Below are positions 25,956 to 35,623 of a stretch of 64,000 nucleotides of DNA, piece after piece. A program made the position numbers and the translations under genes. Position 1 is the stretch's first letter; each line of letters starts with the position of its first letter. The DNA comes from Roseovarius atlanticus (GTDB taxonomy: Bacteria > Pseudomonadota > Alphaproteobacteria > Rhodobacterales > Rhodobacteraceae): assembly GCF_001441615.1 (NCBI RefSeq), contig NZ_LAXJ01000019.1, positions 124,001 to 188,000 of the forward strand, written 5' to 3'. Below the pieces are notes generated by a model that was given only the letters and a program-made list of their open reading frames with translations, ran no database searches and was not told the origin of the DNA.

Positions 25956-28265
25956 ATGACCGAGCAGCGCATGGCCAAGTTCGGCCGCTCGCGCCCCGTG
26001 AGCCGGATCGAGGACCGGCGGTTTCTGACGGGGGCCGGGCGGTACACGTCCGATTTGTGGCCCAAGGGATGCTTGCGCGCCTATGTGCTGCGGTCGGTCG
26101 AGGCACATGCGGACATATCGGTTGATGCGCGGGCGGCGCGCGAGGCGGACGGCGTGCGCCTTGTGCTGACGGCGGACGACCTGTCGGCGGCGGGGATCAC
26201 CGACGGGATGCCGGCGCTTTTGGTGGAAAACCGGGACGGCAGCATGGGGGCCGCGCCGAGACGCCCCCTGCTGGCCGAAGGGCGCGTGCGCTTTGTCGGC
26301 GAGGCGATCGCGCTGGTGGTGGCCGACAGCCTGGACGCGGCGCGGGATGCGGCGGAGCTGATCGAGGTGGAGTATGACAGCCTGCCTGTGCATCTGGAGC
26401 GCGCGCCGGGCGGGCAGACGCTGCATGAAGAAGCGCCGGACAACCGGGCGTTCGATTTCGGCATGGGGGACGCGGACGCGGTGGAGGCCGCGCTGGCCGG
26501 GTCGGCGCATGTGGTGCGGATGGCGCTGGAAGTTAACCGGGTGATTTCCAACCCGATGGAGACCCGCAGCGTGCTGGCGCAGATGGAGGAGGGCCGTCTG
26601 CACATTGCCTATGGCGGGCAGAATGTCTGGAACACCAAGGCGCACGCCGCACGCATCCTGAAGATGGACGCGGACGATATCCGGGTCTGCATCCCGGATG
26701 TTGGCGGCGGTTTCGGTACCAAGGCGCCGGACTATCCCGAGACCCTGCTGGTGGGCCAGGCGGCACGGATGCTGGAGGCCCCCGTGGCCTGGGTGGCGGA
26801 CCGGACGGAAGGAATGCTGTCGGACACGGGCGCGCGGGACCTTTGCCATGAGCTGGTGATGGGGCTCGACGAGGATCTGCGGATCACGGCCTACCGCGTG
26901 GACACCGCGATGAATCTTGGGGCTTATAACAGCCCGCTGGCGCAGAACATCCAGACCAACCTCTTTGCCAAGGTGATGATGGGGGTCTTTGATATCCGCG
27001 CGGCGTACCTGCATGTCGAGGGGTTTTACACCAACACCACGCCGGTCGATGCCTATCGCGGGGCGGGGCGGCCCGAGGCGATCTATGCGCTGGAGCGGAT
27101 GATGGACCATGCGGCGCGGGAATTGGGCGTGGATGTGTGGGAGCTGCACCGGCGGAATTTCATCCGGCCCGAGCAGTTTCCTTATACCACCGCCTTTGGC
27201 GAGACCTATGACGTGGGCGATTTCGCGCGGGTGCTGGACAGTGTCGCGGCGCACGCGGACCAGGACGGGTTCGCGGCGAGGCGCAGGGAGAGCGAGGCGC
27301 GGGGCAGGCTGCGGGGGATGGGCTTGTGTTTCTATATCGAGAGCATTCTGGGCGACCCGGCGGAGGGCGCGCAGATCGAGTTCACCGACGAGGGCGTGCG
27401 GCTATACGTCGGCACGATTTCCAACGGGCAGGGGCATGAGAGCGTCTATGCGCAGTTCCTGAGCGACCAGACCGGCGTGCCGGTGGAGCGTATCAAGATC
27501 GTGGCCGGCGACACCGACCGGATCGCGCAGGGGGGCGGCACGGGCGGGTCACGCTCGGTCACGGTGCAGAACAACGTGACGCTGGTGACGGTGGACGCGG
27601 TGGTGGACGCGTTCCGGCCCTACCTGGCCGCGAAGATGGGCGTCGATGCCGACGCGGTGGAGTTCGACCACGAGACGTTCCGCGCGCCGGGATCGAACCA
27701 GACGCCGACCCTGCTGGAGGCCGCCGCCTGGGCGCGGGCGGACGGGCGCGAGGATTTGCTGAACCACAAGAAGCGCGCGGATCTGGAGGCGCGGTCCTTT
27801 CCCAACGGTGCGCATGTCTGCGAGGTGGAAGTCGACCCCGAGACGGGTGCAGTCACTGTGGCGCGCTACACGGTGGTCGACGATTTCGGGACCCTGATCA
27901 ACCCGATGCTGGTCGAAGGCCAGATCCATGGTGGCGTGGCGCAGGGCATCGGCCAGGCGCTGTGCGAACGGGTGGTGTATGACGCGGACGGGCAATTACT
28001 GACCGCGAGCTTCATGGATTACGCGATGCCGCGGGCGGACAACGTGCCGATGATCGGCTTCGACACCGAGCCGGTGCCGTCGACCACGAATGTCATGGGC
28101 ATGAAAGGCTGCGGCGAGGCCGGGACCGTGGGGGCGATGGCCGCCACGGCGAACGCGGTGTTCGATGCGCTGCACGACCGGGGCGTGCGCCGGGCCGACA
28201 TGCCCTTTACGCCGCACCGGGTCTGGATGATGTTGAGCGGAAATGAGCTGGACGAAACGCGTTAG
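25956..28265 (+). CDS. Molybdenum hydroxylase large subunit (xanthine dehydrogenase/CoxL family)
   Basis: A 769-residue molybdopterin-binding subunit of the xanthine oxidase family. The N-terminal a/b-hammerhead domain (RRFLTGAGRYTSDL) is followed by the Mo-binding domains with GGGFGTKA, AYRGAGRPEAIYALERMMD, and the C-terminal GMKGCGEAGTVGAM loop holding the catalytic Glu. No AYxCSFR-type CoxL signature is seen, so it is not a form I CO dehydrogenase. The medium (FAD) and small (2Fe-2S) subunits that normally sit beside it are absent in the window. It overlaps the next gene by 23 bases. Confidence 0.88.
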   Translation: MTEQRMAKFGRSRPVSRIEDRRFLTGAGRYTSDLWPKGCLRAYVLRSVEAHADISVDARAAREADGVRLVLTADDLSAAGITDGMPALLVENRDGSMGAAPRRPLLAEGRVRFVGEAIALVVADSLDAARDAAELIEVEYDSLPVHLERAPGGQTLHEEAPDNRAFDFGMGDADAVEAALAGSAHVVRMALEVNRVISNPMETRSVLAQMEEGRLHIAYGGQNVWNTKAHAARILKMDADDIRVCIPDVGGGFGTKAPDYPETLLVGQAARMLEAPVAWVADRTEGMLSDTGARDLCHELVMGLDEDLRITAYRVDTAMNLGAYNSPLAQNIQTNLFAKVMMGVFDIRAAYLHVEGFYTNTTPVDAYRGAGRPEAIYALERMMDHAARELGVDVWELHRRNFIRPEQFPYTTAFGETYDVGDFARVLDSVAAHADQDGFAARRRESEARGRLRGMGLCFYIESILGDPAEGAQIEFTDEGVRLYVGTISNGQGHESVYAQFLSDQTGVPVERIKIVAGDTDRIAQGGGTGGSRSVTVQNNVTLVTVDAVVDAFRPYLAAKMGVDADAVEFDHETFRAPGSNQTPTLLEAAAWARADGREDLLNHKKRADLEARSFPNGAHVCEVEVDPETGAVTVARYTVVDDFGTLINPMLVEGQIHGGVAQGIGQALCERVVYDADGQLLTASFMDYAMPRADNVPMIGFDTEPVPSTTNVMGMKGCGEAGTVGAMAATANAVFDALHDRGVRRADMPFTPHRVWMMLSGNELDETR

Positions 28266-29319
28266 CCGGGCCGTCCGGCGGCTTTTTGGCCTGACCCGTG
28301 GCGAGCGGGCGCGGATCAAGCATGGCCCGCGCGGGGCGGTGACGCATGTGATCATTCTCGACGGCACGATGTCGTCGCTCGATTCGGGGTTCGAGAGCAA
28401 TGCGGGCCTGACCTTCAAGCTGTTGAACGAGGCGGTGGGCGCGGGCATGTCGCTCTATTACGAGCCGGGGGTGCAGTGGCCGGACTGGCGGCGCACCGGC
28501 GACGTGATGCTGGGGCGCGGGATCAACCGGCAGATCCGGCGGGCCTACGGCTATCTTGCGTCGCGCTATCGCCCCGGCGACCGGATTTTCCTGTTCGGGT
28601 TCTCGCGCGGGGCCTATGCGGTGCGGTCGCTGGCCGGGGTGATCGACCGCGTCGGCCTTTTGCGGGCGGAACACGCGACCGAGCGGCAGGTGCAGACGGC
28701 CTATCGCCATTACCGCGAAGAGGCGACGAGCGTGGCGGCCGCCGATTTCACCCGAGAGCTGTGCCACGCGTCGTCGCCGATCGAGATGGTGGGCGTGTGG
28801 GACACGGTGAAGGCGCTGGACTGGTCCGGGCCGCTGATCTGGCGGCTGCTGACGCCAAAGAACGCGTTTCACAGCCACGCGCTGGGCCCGCATATCCGGC
28901 ACGGCTATCACGCGCTGGCGCTGGACGAGACACGGCAGGTCTATGCGCCGGTGATGTGGGAAACCGGGCCGGGCCGCACCGCGGGCGAGGGCCGGGTCGA
29001 GCAGGTCTGGTTCCGGGGGACGCATGGCGATGTGGGCGGACAGCTGGACGGGTTTCACGCGGCGCGGCCCTTGTCGAACATCCCGCTGGTCTGGATGCTG
29101 GAGCGGGCCGAGGCGCATGGGCTGGTGTTGCCCGACGGCTGGCGGGCGCGGTACCCGATGGACGCGCTGGCGCCCTCGGTCGGGAAATGGCGGGGCTGGG
29201 GCAAGATATTCCTGTTCCGCAAGGCACGGGTGGTGGGTCAGGACCCGTCCGAGCGGCTGCACGAAAGCGTGCGGGGACGCGGCGCGCCGGACGCGCCGGA
29301 TGCGCAGCCGGTGGTGTAG
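28243..29319 (+). CDS. DUF2235 family hydrolase (T6SS-lipase-like alpha/beta fold)
   Basis: A 358-residue member of DUF2235, a family related to Tle1-type phospholipases. The nucleophile elbow is FGFSRGAYAVRSLAG, LDGTMSSLD gives the oxyanion block and FRGTHGDVGG the Asp/His block. No signal peptide and no secretion genes are nearby, so an intracellular hydrolase is as likely as an effector. The start lies inside the preceding large subunit gene (23-base overlap), which argues for cotranscription. Confidence 0.82.
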   Translation: MSWTKRVSRAVRRLFGLTRGERARIKHGPRGAVTHVIILDGTMSSLDSGFESNAGLTFKLLNEAVGAGMSLYYEPGVQWPDWRRTGDVMLGRGINRQIRRAYGYLASRYRPGDRIFLFGFSRGAYAVRSLAGVIDRVGLLRAEHATERQVQTAYRHYREEATSVAAADFTRELCHASSPIEMVGVWDTVKALDWSGPLIWRLLTPKNAFHSHALGPHIRHGYHALALDETRQVYAPVMWETGPGRTAGEGRVEQVWFRGTHGDVGGQLDGFHAARPLSNIPLVWMLERAEAHGLVLPDGWRARYPMDALAPSVGKWRGWGKIFLFRKARVVGQDPSERLHESVRGRGAPDAPDAQPVV

Positions 29320-29326
29320 GCGCGGA

Positions 29327-29376
29327 CAAAACTTTTCGGAAAGTTTTGCCAAATCTTTTGTTGCAAAAAGATTTGG
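29327..29376. terminator. Two adjacent AT-rich hairpins between convergent genes
   Basis: Hairpin one: CAAAACTTT / AAAGTTTTG (29327-29348, loop TCGG). Hairpin two: CCAAATCTTTT / AAAAGATTTGG (29349-29376). They lie between the stops of the DUF2235 and thioesterase genes and stand out in GC-rich surroundings; a bidirectional terminator is the simplest reading. Confidence 0.7.
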
Positions 29377-29385
29377 CGCGGGCGG

Positions 29386-29883
29386 TCAGACGGCTTCCAT
29401 GATCAGGCAGGTGGTGCTGCCGGTGGCGTAGAGCTTGCCGTCTTCCTTACCGCGCAGTTCGCCCACCGCGGTGGCGGTGCGGCGGCCGCCATGCTGGGTG
29501 GTGCCAGTGGCCAGCGCCGCCATGCCCAGCGGAAGGGCGCGGGTGATGTTCACCTTGTACTCGAGCGTCGTGTAGACCTGGCCCTTGTCCAGCAGGGTCA
29601 TCACCGCGCAGGCCATGCAAGAGTCGAGGATCGCGCCATACCAGCCGCCATGGACCCCGCGCATCGGATTGAGGGCGCCGAAGCCGGGTGTGCCTTCGAA
29701 CACCACGCGGCCGGGATCGGCAGAGAGCGCGGTGAAGCCGAGCGTGGCGCCGATGGGCGGCGCGGTCAGGCGACCCGCGATCATGTCGCGCATGAAGTCG
29801 AGGCCGGAGCGCGACAGGAGCGCGTCCATGTCGGGCATCTGGTCGAGCGATGTGGCGGTGAAGGGGGCGGGCGTGTCGGTCAT
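29386..29883 (-). CDS. PaaI-family hotdog thioesterase
   Basis: A 165-residue single hotdog-fold protein with the PaaI thioesterase block (LNPMRGVHGGWYGAILDSCMA, here cut to the core MRGVHGGWYGAILDS) and the later beta-strand LEYKVNITRALP. Such enzymes hydrolyse acyl-CoA, often aromatic acyl-CoA. Substrate unknown; no catabolic operon is nearby. Confidence 0.87.
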   Translation of the reverse strand: MTDTPAPFTATSLDQMPDMDALLSRSGLDFMRDMIAGRLTAPPIGATLGFTALSADPGRVVFEGTPGFGALNPMRGVHGGWYGAILDSCMACAVMTLLDKGQVYTTLEYKVNITRALPLGMAALATGTTQHGGRRTATAVGELRGKEDGKLYATGSTTCLIMEAV

Positions 29884-30505
29884 GGCGGCACGCTAGTTCG
29901 GGCCGGGGAGGGTGGCAAGCCCGCCCCGGCGGCGGGGAATGAAAGCACCACGGCGTTCGCAGGTCGTGGCTGTGATGGAGGGTCCGCGTTTTGATGCGCA
30001 GAAGGTTTGCGATTCATGTCGCGGTGCCTGGCAAAGGTCGGCTGTGCGGGACAAAGCTGCCATTCACGAGGGAGGCGAGCGTCAGCCCAAGGGAGGGGCT
30101 GACGATCGCCGGGCCGCATCGCGGCTGTTAACCGGCCGGGGGCTCGACGCCAGTGTCACTCACGGACTCGAACCGTACATTCGCTGCGGTAAAGATGAAT
30201 GGCCGAAATGCGGACATAAAAGACGTTTGATCTACAGCCCCGGCGCGGAAACAGGCCGCAGGCCCCGCGCCATCGACGGGCCGCCCCCACGGCCCGGCGA
30301 TTGGGTGATGTTCGGCGCATCGCTCAATCCTGTTTCGGATTTGATCTGGATAAAGTGCTGCCGAACTACCGTCGGATCGCCGCGCCGCGGCCCTTCGATG
30401 GCGCTCGGGGATATAGATCACACGTGTCCGCAAAGGACTCGAACCTGACGTTCGAGCACGGGTCAAGCACGCGTCGCATTACCTGCGCGCCTGACAGGTG
30501 TGCAC
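29884..30505. other. Long intergenic region with degenerate repeats
   Basis: About 620 bases without a credible gene. Two blocks, near 30155-30182 and 30431-30458, share GGACTCGAAC-containing sequence, and read on the minus strand both give NVRFES-like peptides. This resembles the decayed dispersed repeats frequent between alphaproteobacterial genes. The frames open here have no ribosome binding site and no family match that I recognise. Confidence 0.5.
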
Positions 30506-30530
30506 GAAAAAGCCCCGCCTTCGCGGGGAA
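30506..30530 (-). terminator. Intrinsic terminator of metF
   Basis: On the minus strand a CCCCGC/GCGGGG hairpin (30513-30528) is followed directly by CTTTTTC. It lies about 70 bases after the metF stop. Confidence 0.75.
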
Positions 30531-30597
30531 GGCAGGGCCAGGCGGTTGCGACAGCCCCGGGGAGGGGAGTGTCACAGGGATCGTGAGTGATCGGGCT

Positions 30598-31464
30598 TCA
30601 GGCGACGTCGCGCAGCGCGACCTTGGGCGTGATGCCCAGGGCGTGACACACGTCGCGCGTGAGTTCGGGGCGGTTCAGCGTGTAGAAATGCAGGTGCTCG
30701 CACCCGCCCTCGATCAGTTCGCTGCAGAGTTCTGTGGCCAGTGCGGTGGCCAGCAGCGTTTCACGGTCGTCGCGGGCGGCCTTGGTGAACGCCTCGTCGA
30801 GCCAAGCGGGGATCTTGGTGCCGCAGGCGTTGGCGAACCGCTTGGTGCCGGCCCAGTTCTCGATCGGCAGGATGCCGGGGGTGATGGGTGCATCGATGCC
30901 CGCAGCGGCACAGGCGTCGCGAAAGCGGAAGAACGCCTCGGTGTCGAAGAAGAACTGGGTAATCGCCTCGGACGCGCCGGCGTCGATCTTGCGTTTCAGG
31001 TAGTCGATATTGGCCTGGGCATCCGCCGCCTCGGGGTGCACCTCGGGATAGGCGCCGACGCGGATCTTGAAGCGGTTCATGTCGGCCAGCGCCGAGATCA
31101 GCTCGCAGCTGTCGGCAAAGCCCTCGGGATGGGGCGTGAAGCCGTCCGCACCCTTGGGCGGGTCGCCGCGCAGGGCGACGATCTCGTTCACGCCGGCATC
31201 GGCGAAGTCCTGGGCGATGGCGAGGGTCTCCTCGCGGGTGGCCTCGACGCAGGTGAGGTGGGCGGCGACGTTCAGGCCGCTGGATTTGTGCAACGTGGCC
31301 ACGGCATCGCGGGTGAGTTCACGGGTGGTGCCGCCGGCACCGTAGGTGACCGAGACGAAGCTGGGATCGAGCGGCGCGAGGGTCTGGACGGTGTCCCAGA
31401 GGCGGAACGAGGCCTCCAGCGATTTGGGCGGGAAGAATTCGAAGGAAACGGTGGGTGTGCTCAT
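30598..31464 (-). CDS. metF: 5,10-methylenetetrahydrofolate reductase
   Basis: A 288-residue FAD-linked reductase making 5-methyl-THF for methionine synthesis. Family blocks: VSFEFFPPKS with the catalytic Glu, SVTYGAGGTTRE, AHLTCVEATREE, VALRGDPPKG, and ASEAITQFFFDTEAFFRF. Start 31464 (MSTPTVSFEF) is chosen because the upstream extension is not conserved. It is divergent from the LysR-type gene, the usual metF/metR layout. Confidence 0.95.
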   Translation of the reverse strand: MSTPTVSFEFFPPKSLEASFRLWDTVQTLAPLDPSFVSVTYGAGGTTRELTRDAVATLHKSSGLNVAAHLTCVEATREETLAIAQDFADAGVNEIVALRGDPPKGADGFTPHPEGFADSCELISALADMNRFKIRVGAYPEVHPEAADAQANIDYLKRKIDAGASEAITQFFFDTEAFFRFRDACAAAGIDAPITPGILPIENWAGTKRFANACGTKIPAWLDEAFTKAARDDRETLLATALATELCSELIEGGCEHLHFYTLNRPELTRDVCHALGITPKVALRDVA

Positions 31465-31533
31465 GACGGGTATCCTGCAATGGGGTGTTGGGACCCTTGT
31501 CGCAGGCGCGCGTATGTGAGACAACTTCATAAA

Positions 31534-31548
31534 ATTCATGGTTTGAAT
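31534..31548. promoter_or_regulatory. Candidate MetR operator in the metF-metR gap
   Basis: ATTCATGGTTTGAAT is a perfect 5-5-5 dyad (ATTCA / TGAAT) with the T-N11-A character of LysR-type sites, centred in the 101-base divergent region. The assignment is inferred from position and symmetry. Confidence 0.45.
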
Positions 31549-31565
31549 GAGGTGGGCTAATATTC

Positions 31566-32489
31566 ATGCATATCGACTTTCGCCATTTGCGCACGATCCG
31601 GGCCATTCACCAGGCCGGGGGTCTGGCCCGTGCGGCGGAGCTGCTGCACATCACGCAGTCCGCGTTATCCCACCAGATCAAGGGGTTGGAGGATCAGGCG
31701 GGGGTCGAGCTGTTCGTGCGGCGGTCAAAACCCCTGAAGCTGTCGGCGGCGGGGCTGCGCCTGTTGCGGGTGGCCGAGAAAGTGCTGCCCGAGGTCGAGG
31801 CGCTGGAGGCGGAATTCAGCGGATTGCGGCAGGGCAGCGCCGGGCGGATGCATATCGCCATTGAATGCCACGCCTGTTTCGAATGGCTGTTCCCGGTGCT
31901 GGAGCGATTCCGCCAGACCTGGGCGGAGGTGGATATCGACATTCGCCCTGGCCTTGCGTTCGATGCGCTGCCGGCGTTGCAGAAGGAAGAGGTGGATCTG
32001 GTGGTGTCGTCGGACCCCGAGGATCTGGACGGCGTGATCTTTCAGCCGCTGTTCGATTACGAGCCTTTGTTTGTCGCGTCGAGCCAGCATGTGCTGGCGG
32101 GCAAGGATTTCGTCGAGGCGGATGATTTCCGCGACGAGACGCTGATTACCTATCCGGTGGACCGTTCGCGGCTGGATATCTTCACCGAGCTTCTGACGCC
32201 TGTCAAGGTGGAGCCGCGCGCGGTGCGGCAGATCGAGCTTACGGCGGTGATCCTGCTGCTGGTGGCGTCGAATCGCGGCGTGGCTGTGCTGCCCGACTGG
32301 GTGTTGCGGGAGCAACGGACAAGTTCGGAGTATGTCACGCGGCCCGTGACCAAGACCGGCCTGACCAAGCGGCTGTATGCGGCGATCCGCGAGGACGAGG
32401 CGGACAAGCCCTATATGGCGCACCTGATCCGGCTGGCGCGGGAGATCCCGGTGCGGATGCAACGGCCGGTGGAGCGAGAAGCGGTCTGA
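31566..32489 (+). CDS. metR: LysR-family regulator, MetR type
   Basis: A 307-residue LysR regulator. N-terminal helix-turn-helix (GLARAAELLHITQSALSHQI, first 60 residues) and a C-terminal periplasmic-binding-like domain with ECHACFEWLFPVLERF, the block typical of MetR, which senses homocysteine. It is divergent from metF and probably activates it. Confidence 0.9.
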   Translation: MHIDFRHLRTIRAIHQAGGLARAAELLHITQSALSHQIKGLEDQAGVELFVRRSKPLKLSAAGLRLLRVAEKVLPEVEALEAEFSGLRQGSAGRMHIAIECHACFEWLFPVLERFRQTWAEVDIDIRPGLAFDALPALQKEEVDLVVSSDPEDLDGVIFQPLFDYEPLFVASSQHVLAGKDFVEADDFRDETLITYPVDRSRLDIFTELLTPVKVEPRAVRQIELTAVILLLVASNRGVAVLPDWVLREQRTSSEYVTRPVTKTGLTKRLYAAIREDEADKPYMAHLIRLAREIPVRMQRPVEREAV

Positions 32490-32551
32490 GTGGCGCCTGA
32501 CCGGCCGGGTCGTTAGGATGCCGGTGAAACCTGTCAGGGAAAGCGAATAAG

Positions 32552-33436
32552 ATGAAGATTGCGACTGCGGCCTATCCGCTGGACGAGTTCGACAACTGGG
32601 ACGCCTATGCCGAAAAGATCGAGGCCTGGGTGGCCGAGGCCGCCGGGCAGGGGGCCGATCTGCTGGTCTTTCCCGAATATGCGGCGATGGAGCTGGCGCC
32701 CTTGGCGGGGCGCGCGGTGACGGCGGAGCTGGAGCCGTCGCTGCGGGCGGTCTCGGACCGGATGCCCGAGGCCGACGCGCTGCATTCCACTCTGGCGGGC
32801 AAGTATGGCGTGCATATCCTTGGCGGCTCGGCCCCGGTCTATGACGACGTGATTGGCCCGCGCCCGGTGAACCGCGCGGCGTTCTTTGCCCCCGGCGGGG
32901 CCAAGGGCGTGGTGGACAAGCAGATCATGACGCGCTGGGAGCGGGAGCCTATGAATTGCGTGGGCGGCGGGCCGTTGAAGGTGTTTGACACCGCGCTGGG
33001 GCGGATCGGCGTACTGATCTGTTATGACAGTGAATTCCCGCTGCTGGGCCGGGCGATGCAGGACGTGGACATCCTGCTGGTGCCGTCCTGCACCGAAACG
33101 CTGGCCGGGTACTGGCGGGTGCGGATCGGGGCCATGGCCCGCGCGCTGGAGCAGCAATGCGTCAGCGCCATGTCGTCGCTGGTGGGGCCTGCCGCGTGGT
33201 GCGAGGTCTGTGATGTGAACACCGGCGCGGGCGGCGTCTTTGGCCCGCCGGACATTGGCTTTCCGCCCACGGGCGTGCTGGCCGCAGGTGAACTGGATGC
33301 GCCAGGTTGGACCTATGCCGAGGTCAATCTGGAGAAAATCGCGCTGGTGCGGGCGGATGGCGGGGTGCTGAACCGCGCCCACTGGACCGAGCAGTCGGGA
33401 CGCGACGGCGCCCCAACAGTTGAACGGCTGCAATGA
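32552..33436 (+). CDS. Carbon-nitrogen hydrolase (nitrilase superfamily)
   Basis: A 294-residue amidase-type enzyme. The Glu-Lys-Cys catalytic set is complete: Glu42 (LLVFPEY), Lys123 (VDKQIMTRWE) and Cys157 (GVLICYDSEF). It resembles branch members acting on aliphatic amides or omega-amides; the physiological substrate is unknown. It stands alone between metR and infA. Confidence 0.9.
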   Translation: MKIATAAYPLDEFDNWDAYAEKIEAWVAEAAGQGADLLVFPEYAAMELAPLAGRAVTAELEPSLRAVSDRMPEADALHSTLAGKYGVHILGGSAPVYDDVIGPRPVNRAAFFAPGGAKGVVDKQIMTRWEREPMNCVGGGPLKVFDTALGRIGVLICYDSEFPLLGRAMQDVDILLVPSCTETLAGYWRVRIGAMARALEQQCVSAMSSLVGPAAWCEVCDVNTGAGGVFGPPDIGFPPTGVLAAGELDAPGWTYAEVNLEKIALVRADGGVLNRAHWTEQSGRDGAPTVERLQ

Positions 33437-33517
33437 TATTTGACTTGAAAAGACGGGGGAATGGGGCCATTTAGACGCCTGTCCTGCAACCGGCAGGGCG
33501 GAAACCAAGGAGAGACC

Positions 33518-33736
33518 ATGGCCAAGGAAGATACGCTCGAATTTCCAGGTGTCGTGAAGGAACTCCTGCCGAATGCGACATTTCGGGTCGAGCTAGAGAA
33601 CGGCCATGAGATCATCGCCCATACGGCAGGCAAGATGCGCAAGAACCGCATCCGTGTTCTGGCAGGCGACAAGGTACAGGTGGAAATGACACCTTACGAT
33701 CTGACCAAGGGTCGGATCAATTATCGGTTCAAGTAG
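33518..33736 (+). CDS. infA: Translation initiation factor IF-1
   Basis: A 72-residue S1-like OB-fold protein ([20 protein letters not shown], ending GRINYRFK) that binds the ribosomal A site during initiation. The start at 33518 has a GGAGAG ribosome binding site. It heads the conserved infA-maf-RNase-yacG group. Confidence 0.98.
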   Translation: MAKEDTLEFPGVVKELLPNATFRVELENGHEIIAHTAGKMRKNRIRVLAGDKVQVEMTPYDLTKGRINYRFK

Positions 33737-33825
33737 CGCGAACCGCAGGTTTGCGCCGTGCGCGGAAGCGTTTCACCCGAGGTGAAATGCGTGCGCACCC
33801 CGTTGACTGTTATGGAAGCGGAACG

Positions 33826-34413
33826 ATGCAGCCGCCAAGACTGATCCTGGGGTCCGGCAGCCCGCGACGCCGGGATCTGCTGGCGCAGATCGGCGTCGTC
33901 GCCGATGACGTGCGCCCGCCCGACATTGACGAAACCCCCGAAAAGGCCGAACTGCCGCGCCCCTATTGCATGCGGATGGCGCGGGAAAAGGCTCTGGCCG
34001 TCGAGGCCGGGGCCGACGATATCGTGCTCTCTGCCGATACGACCGTGGCGCTGGGCCGGCGCATCCTCGGCAAGCCCGAGGATGCAGGCGAGGCGGAGGA
34101 CTTCCTGCGCAAGATGTCGGGGCGGCGGCACAAGGTGATCACGGCGGTGGCCGTGCGCCGCGGCGCGCGCATTTGGGAGCGCGACGTGGTCAGTGACGTC
34201 AAGATGAAGCGGCTGGATGACGACGAGATCACGTTCTATCTTGGCACCGGCGACTGGCAGGGCAAGGCCGGGGGATACGGCATCCAGGGGCCTGCGGGGG
34301 CGTTCATCCCGTGGATCCAGGGCTCGTTCACGGCCATCGTGGGCTTGCCGCTGAAGGAAACGGCGGGGCTGCTCTTGGCCGCGGGATATCCAGTCTGGAA
34401 GGAAAAGACATGA
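33826..34413 (+). CDS. maf: Maf-family nucleoside triphosphate pyrophosphatase
   Basis: A 195-residue Maf protein that hydrolyses non-canonical or methylated NTPs (dTTP/UTP-type subgroups). Family motifs: [10 protein letters not shown] at the N-terminus, [16 protein letters not shown] and [11 protein letters not shown]. Start 33826 (MQPPRLIL) is the conserved start. Its stop overlaps the next gene (ATGA at 34410-34413). Confidence 0.93.
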   Translation: MQPPRLILGSGSPRRRDLLAQIGVVADDVRPPDIDETPEKAELPRPYCMRMAREKALAVEAGADDIVLSADTTVALGRRILGKPEDAGEAEDFLRKMSGRRHKVITAVAVRRGARIWERDVVSDVKMKRLDDDEITFYLGTGDWQGKAGGYGIQGPAGAFIPWIQGSFTAIVGLPLKETAGLLLAAGYPVWKEKT

Positions 34414-35432
34414 AGGGACGCGTGGTGGCGCTGGGCCAACTGGGCGAGTTCGAGGCGGCGGCGCTGATGGAGGATGGCGTGCTGTCCGATCTGCTGGTGG
34501 ACAATGACCAGCCGCGCCCCGGCACGATCTATCGCGCCGTGATCGAGCGGCCGGTGAAAGGCCAGGGCGGGTTGTTCGTACGCACACCCGACGGCAACGG
34601 ATTTTTGCGCCAGGTCAAGGGGATGAGCGCCGGCGGCACGGTACTGGTGCAGGTCACGGGCTATGCCGAGCCGGGCAAGGCGATTCCGGTGACCGCCAAG
34701 GTTCTGTTCAAGAGCCGCTACGCCATCGTGACGCCCGGCGCGCCGGGGATCAACGTGTCGCGGGCCATTCACGATGACGACTTGCAGGACCGATTGATGC
34801 TGATCGGCAAGGATGGGATGGCGGGCGATGACAATGGCCTGATCCTGCGCTCGGCCTGCGCGGGCGCGGACGAAGACGCCGTGGCCGAGGACGTGGCGCG
34901 CATGGCCGAGTTGGCCCGCGCGGTGATGGCGGATGCAAACGGCAAGCCCGAGAAACTGGTCGAGGGGCCAGGGCCGCACGAGTTGGCCTGGCGCGACTGG
35001 CCGGAGCCGGAGATCTGGGACGAGGACGGGCAGGCGTTCGAGCATCACGGCGTGCTGGATGCGGTCGAGGCGCTGGCCAGCCCGCGCGAGGACTTGCCGG
35101 GCGGCGCCAGCCTCTATGTCGAGCCGACCCGGGCGCTGGTGGCGGTTGACGTGAACGCAGGCGGCGACACGTCCCCGGCGGCGAGCGTGAAGGCCAACAT
35201 GGCCGCGGCGCGCGCCTTGCCGCGGGCGCTGCGTGTCCGGGGCCTGGGCGGGCAGGTGGTGCTGGACCTGGCACCCATGCCCAAGAAGGACCGCAAGACG
35301 TTCGAGGCCGCCCTGCGCGCCGCGTTCCGCCGCGACACGGTGGAGACGGCCCTTGTTGGCTGGACGCCGCTTGGGCATTATGAATTGCAACGCAAGCGAG
35401 ACAGGCTGCCGCTGCCGAAAGGTGTGATATGA
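34410..35432 (+). CDS. Short ribonuclease E/G-family protein
   Basis: A 340-residue protein aligned to the catalytic core of RNase E/G. The DNase I-like active-site block is [15 protein letters not shown], with the second Asp block DLAPMPKK. Usual RNase G is near 490 residues; the zinc-link and small domain are missing here, as in the short alphaproteobacterial variant encoded between maf and yacG. It overlaps both neighbours by 4 bases, so the four genes form one transcript. Confidence 0.88.
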   Translation: MKGRVVALGQLGEFEAAALMEDGVLSDLLVDNDQPRPGTIYRAVIERPVKGQGGLFVRTPDGNGFLRQVKGMSAGGTVLVQVTGYAEPGKAIPVTAKVLFKSRYAIVTPGAPGINVSRAIHDDDLQDRLMLIGKDGMAGDDNGLILRSACAGADEDAVAEDVARMAELARAVMADANGKPEKLVEGPGPHELAWRDWPEPEIWDEDGQAFEHHGVLDAVEALASPREDLPGGASLYVEPTRALVAVDVNAGGDTSPAASVKANMAAARALPRALRVRGLGGQVVLDLAPMPKKDRKTFEAALRAAFRRDTVETALVGWTPLGHYELQRKRDRLPLPKGVI

Positions 35433-35623
35433 GTTGCCCGATTTGCGGGGAAGACACGGTGAAGAAATACCGCCCCTTCTGTTCCGACCGCTGTGCCAAC
35501 CGAGACCTTGGCGCGTGGCTGCGCGGCGATTATGCCATTCCGTCCAGCCGGTTGGACGATGCCGAGGAGGTCGCCGACGCATTGGAAGAGGCGCAGAACG
35601 CGGCCACGGGGAAACCCCACTGA
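35429..35623 (+). CDS. yacG: DNA gyrase inhibitor YacG
   Basis: A 64-residue zinc protein with Cys3, Cys6, Cys18 and Cys22 (CPIC, CSDRC). In E. coli YacG blocks gyrase DNA binding. It overlaps the RNase gene by 4 bases and ends 80 bases before tRNA-Phe. Confidence 0.93.
   Translation: MSCPICGEDTVKKYRPFCSDRCANRDLGAWLRGDYAIPSSRLDDAEEVADALEEAQNAATGKPH

Noticed and set aside
30140..30470. T-loop-like GGTTCGAGTCC on the minus strand as tRNA genes
   Set aside because: No acceptor, D arm or anticodon stem can be folded around either copy.
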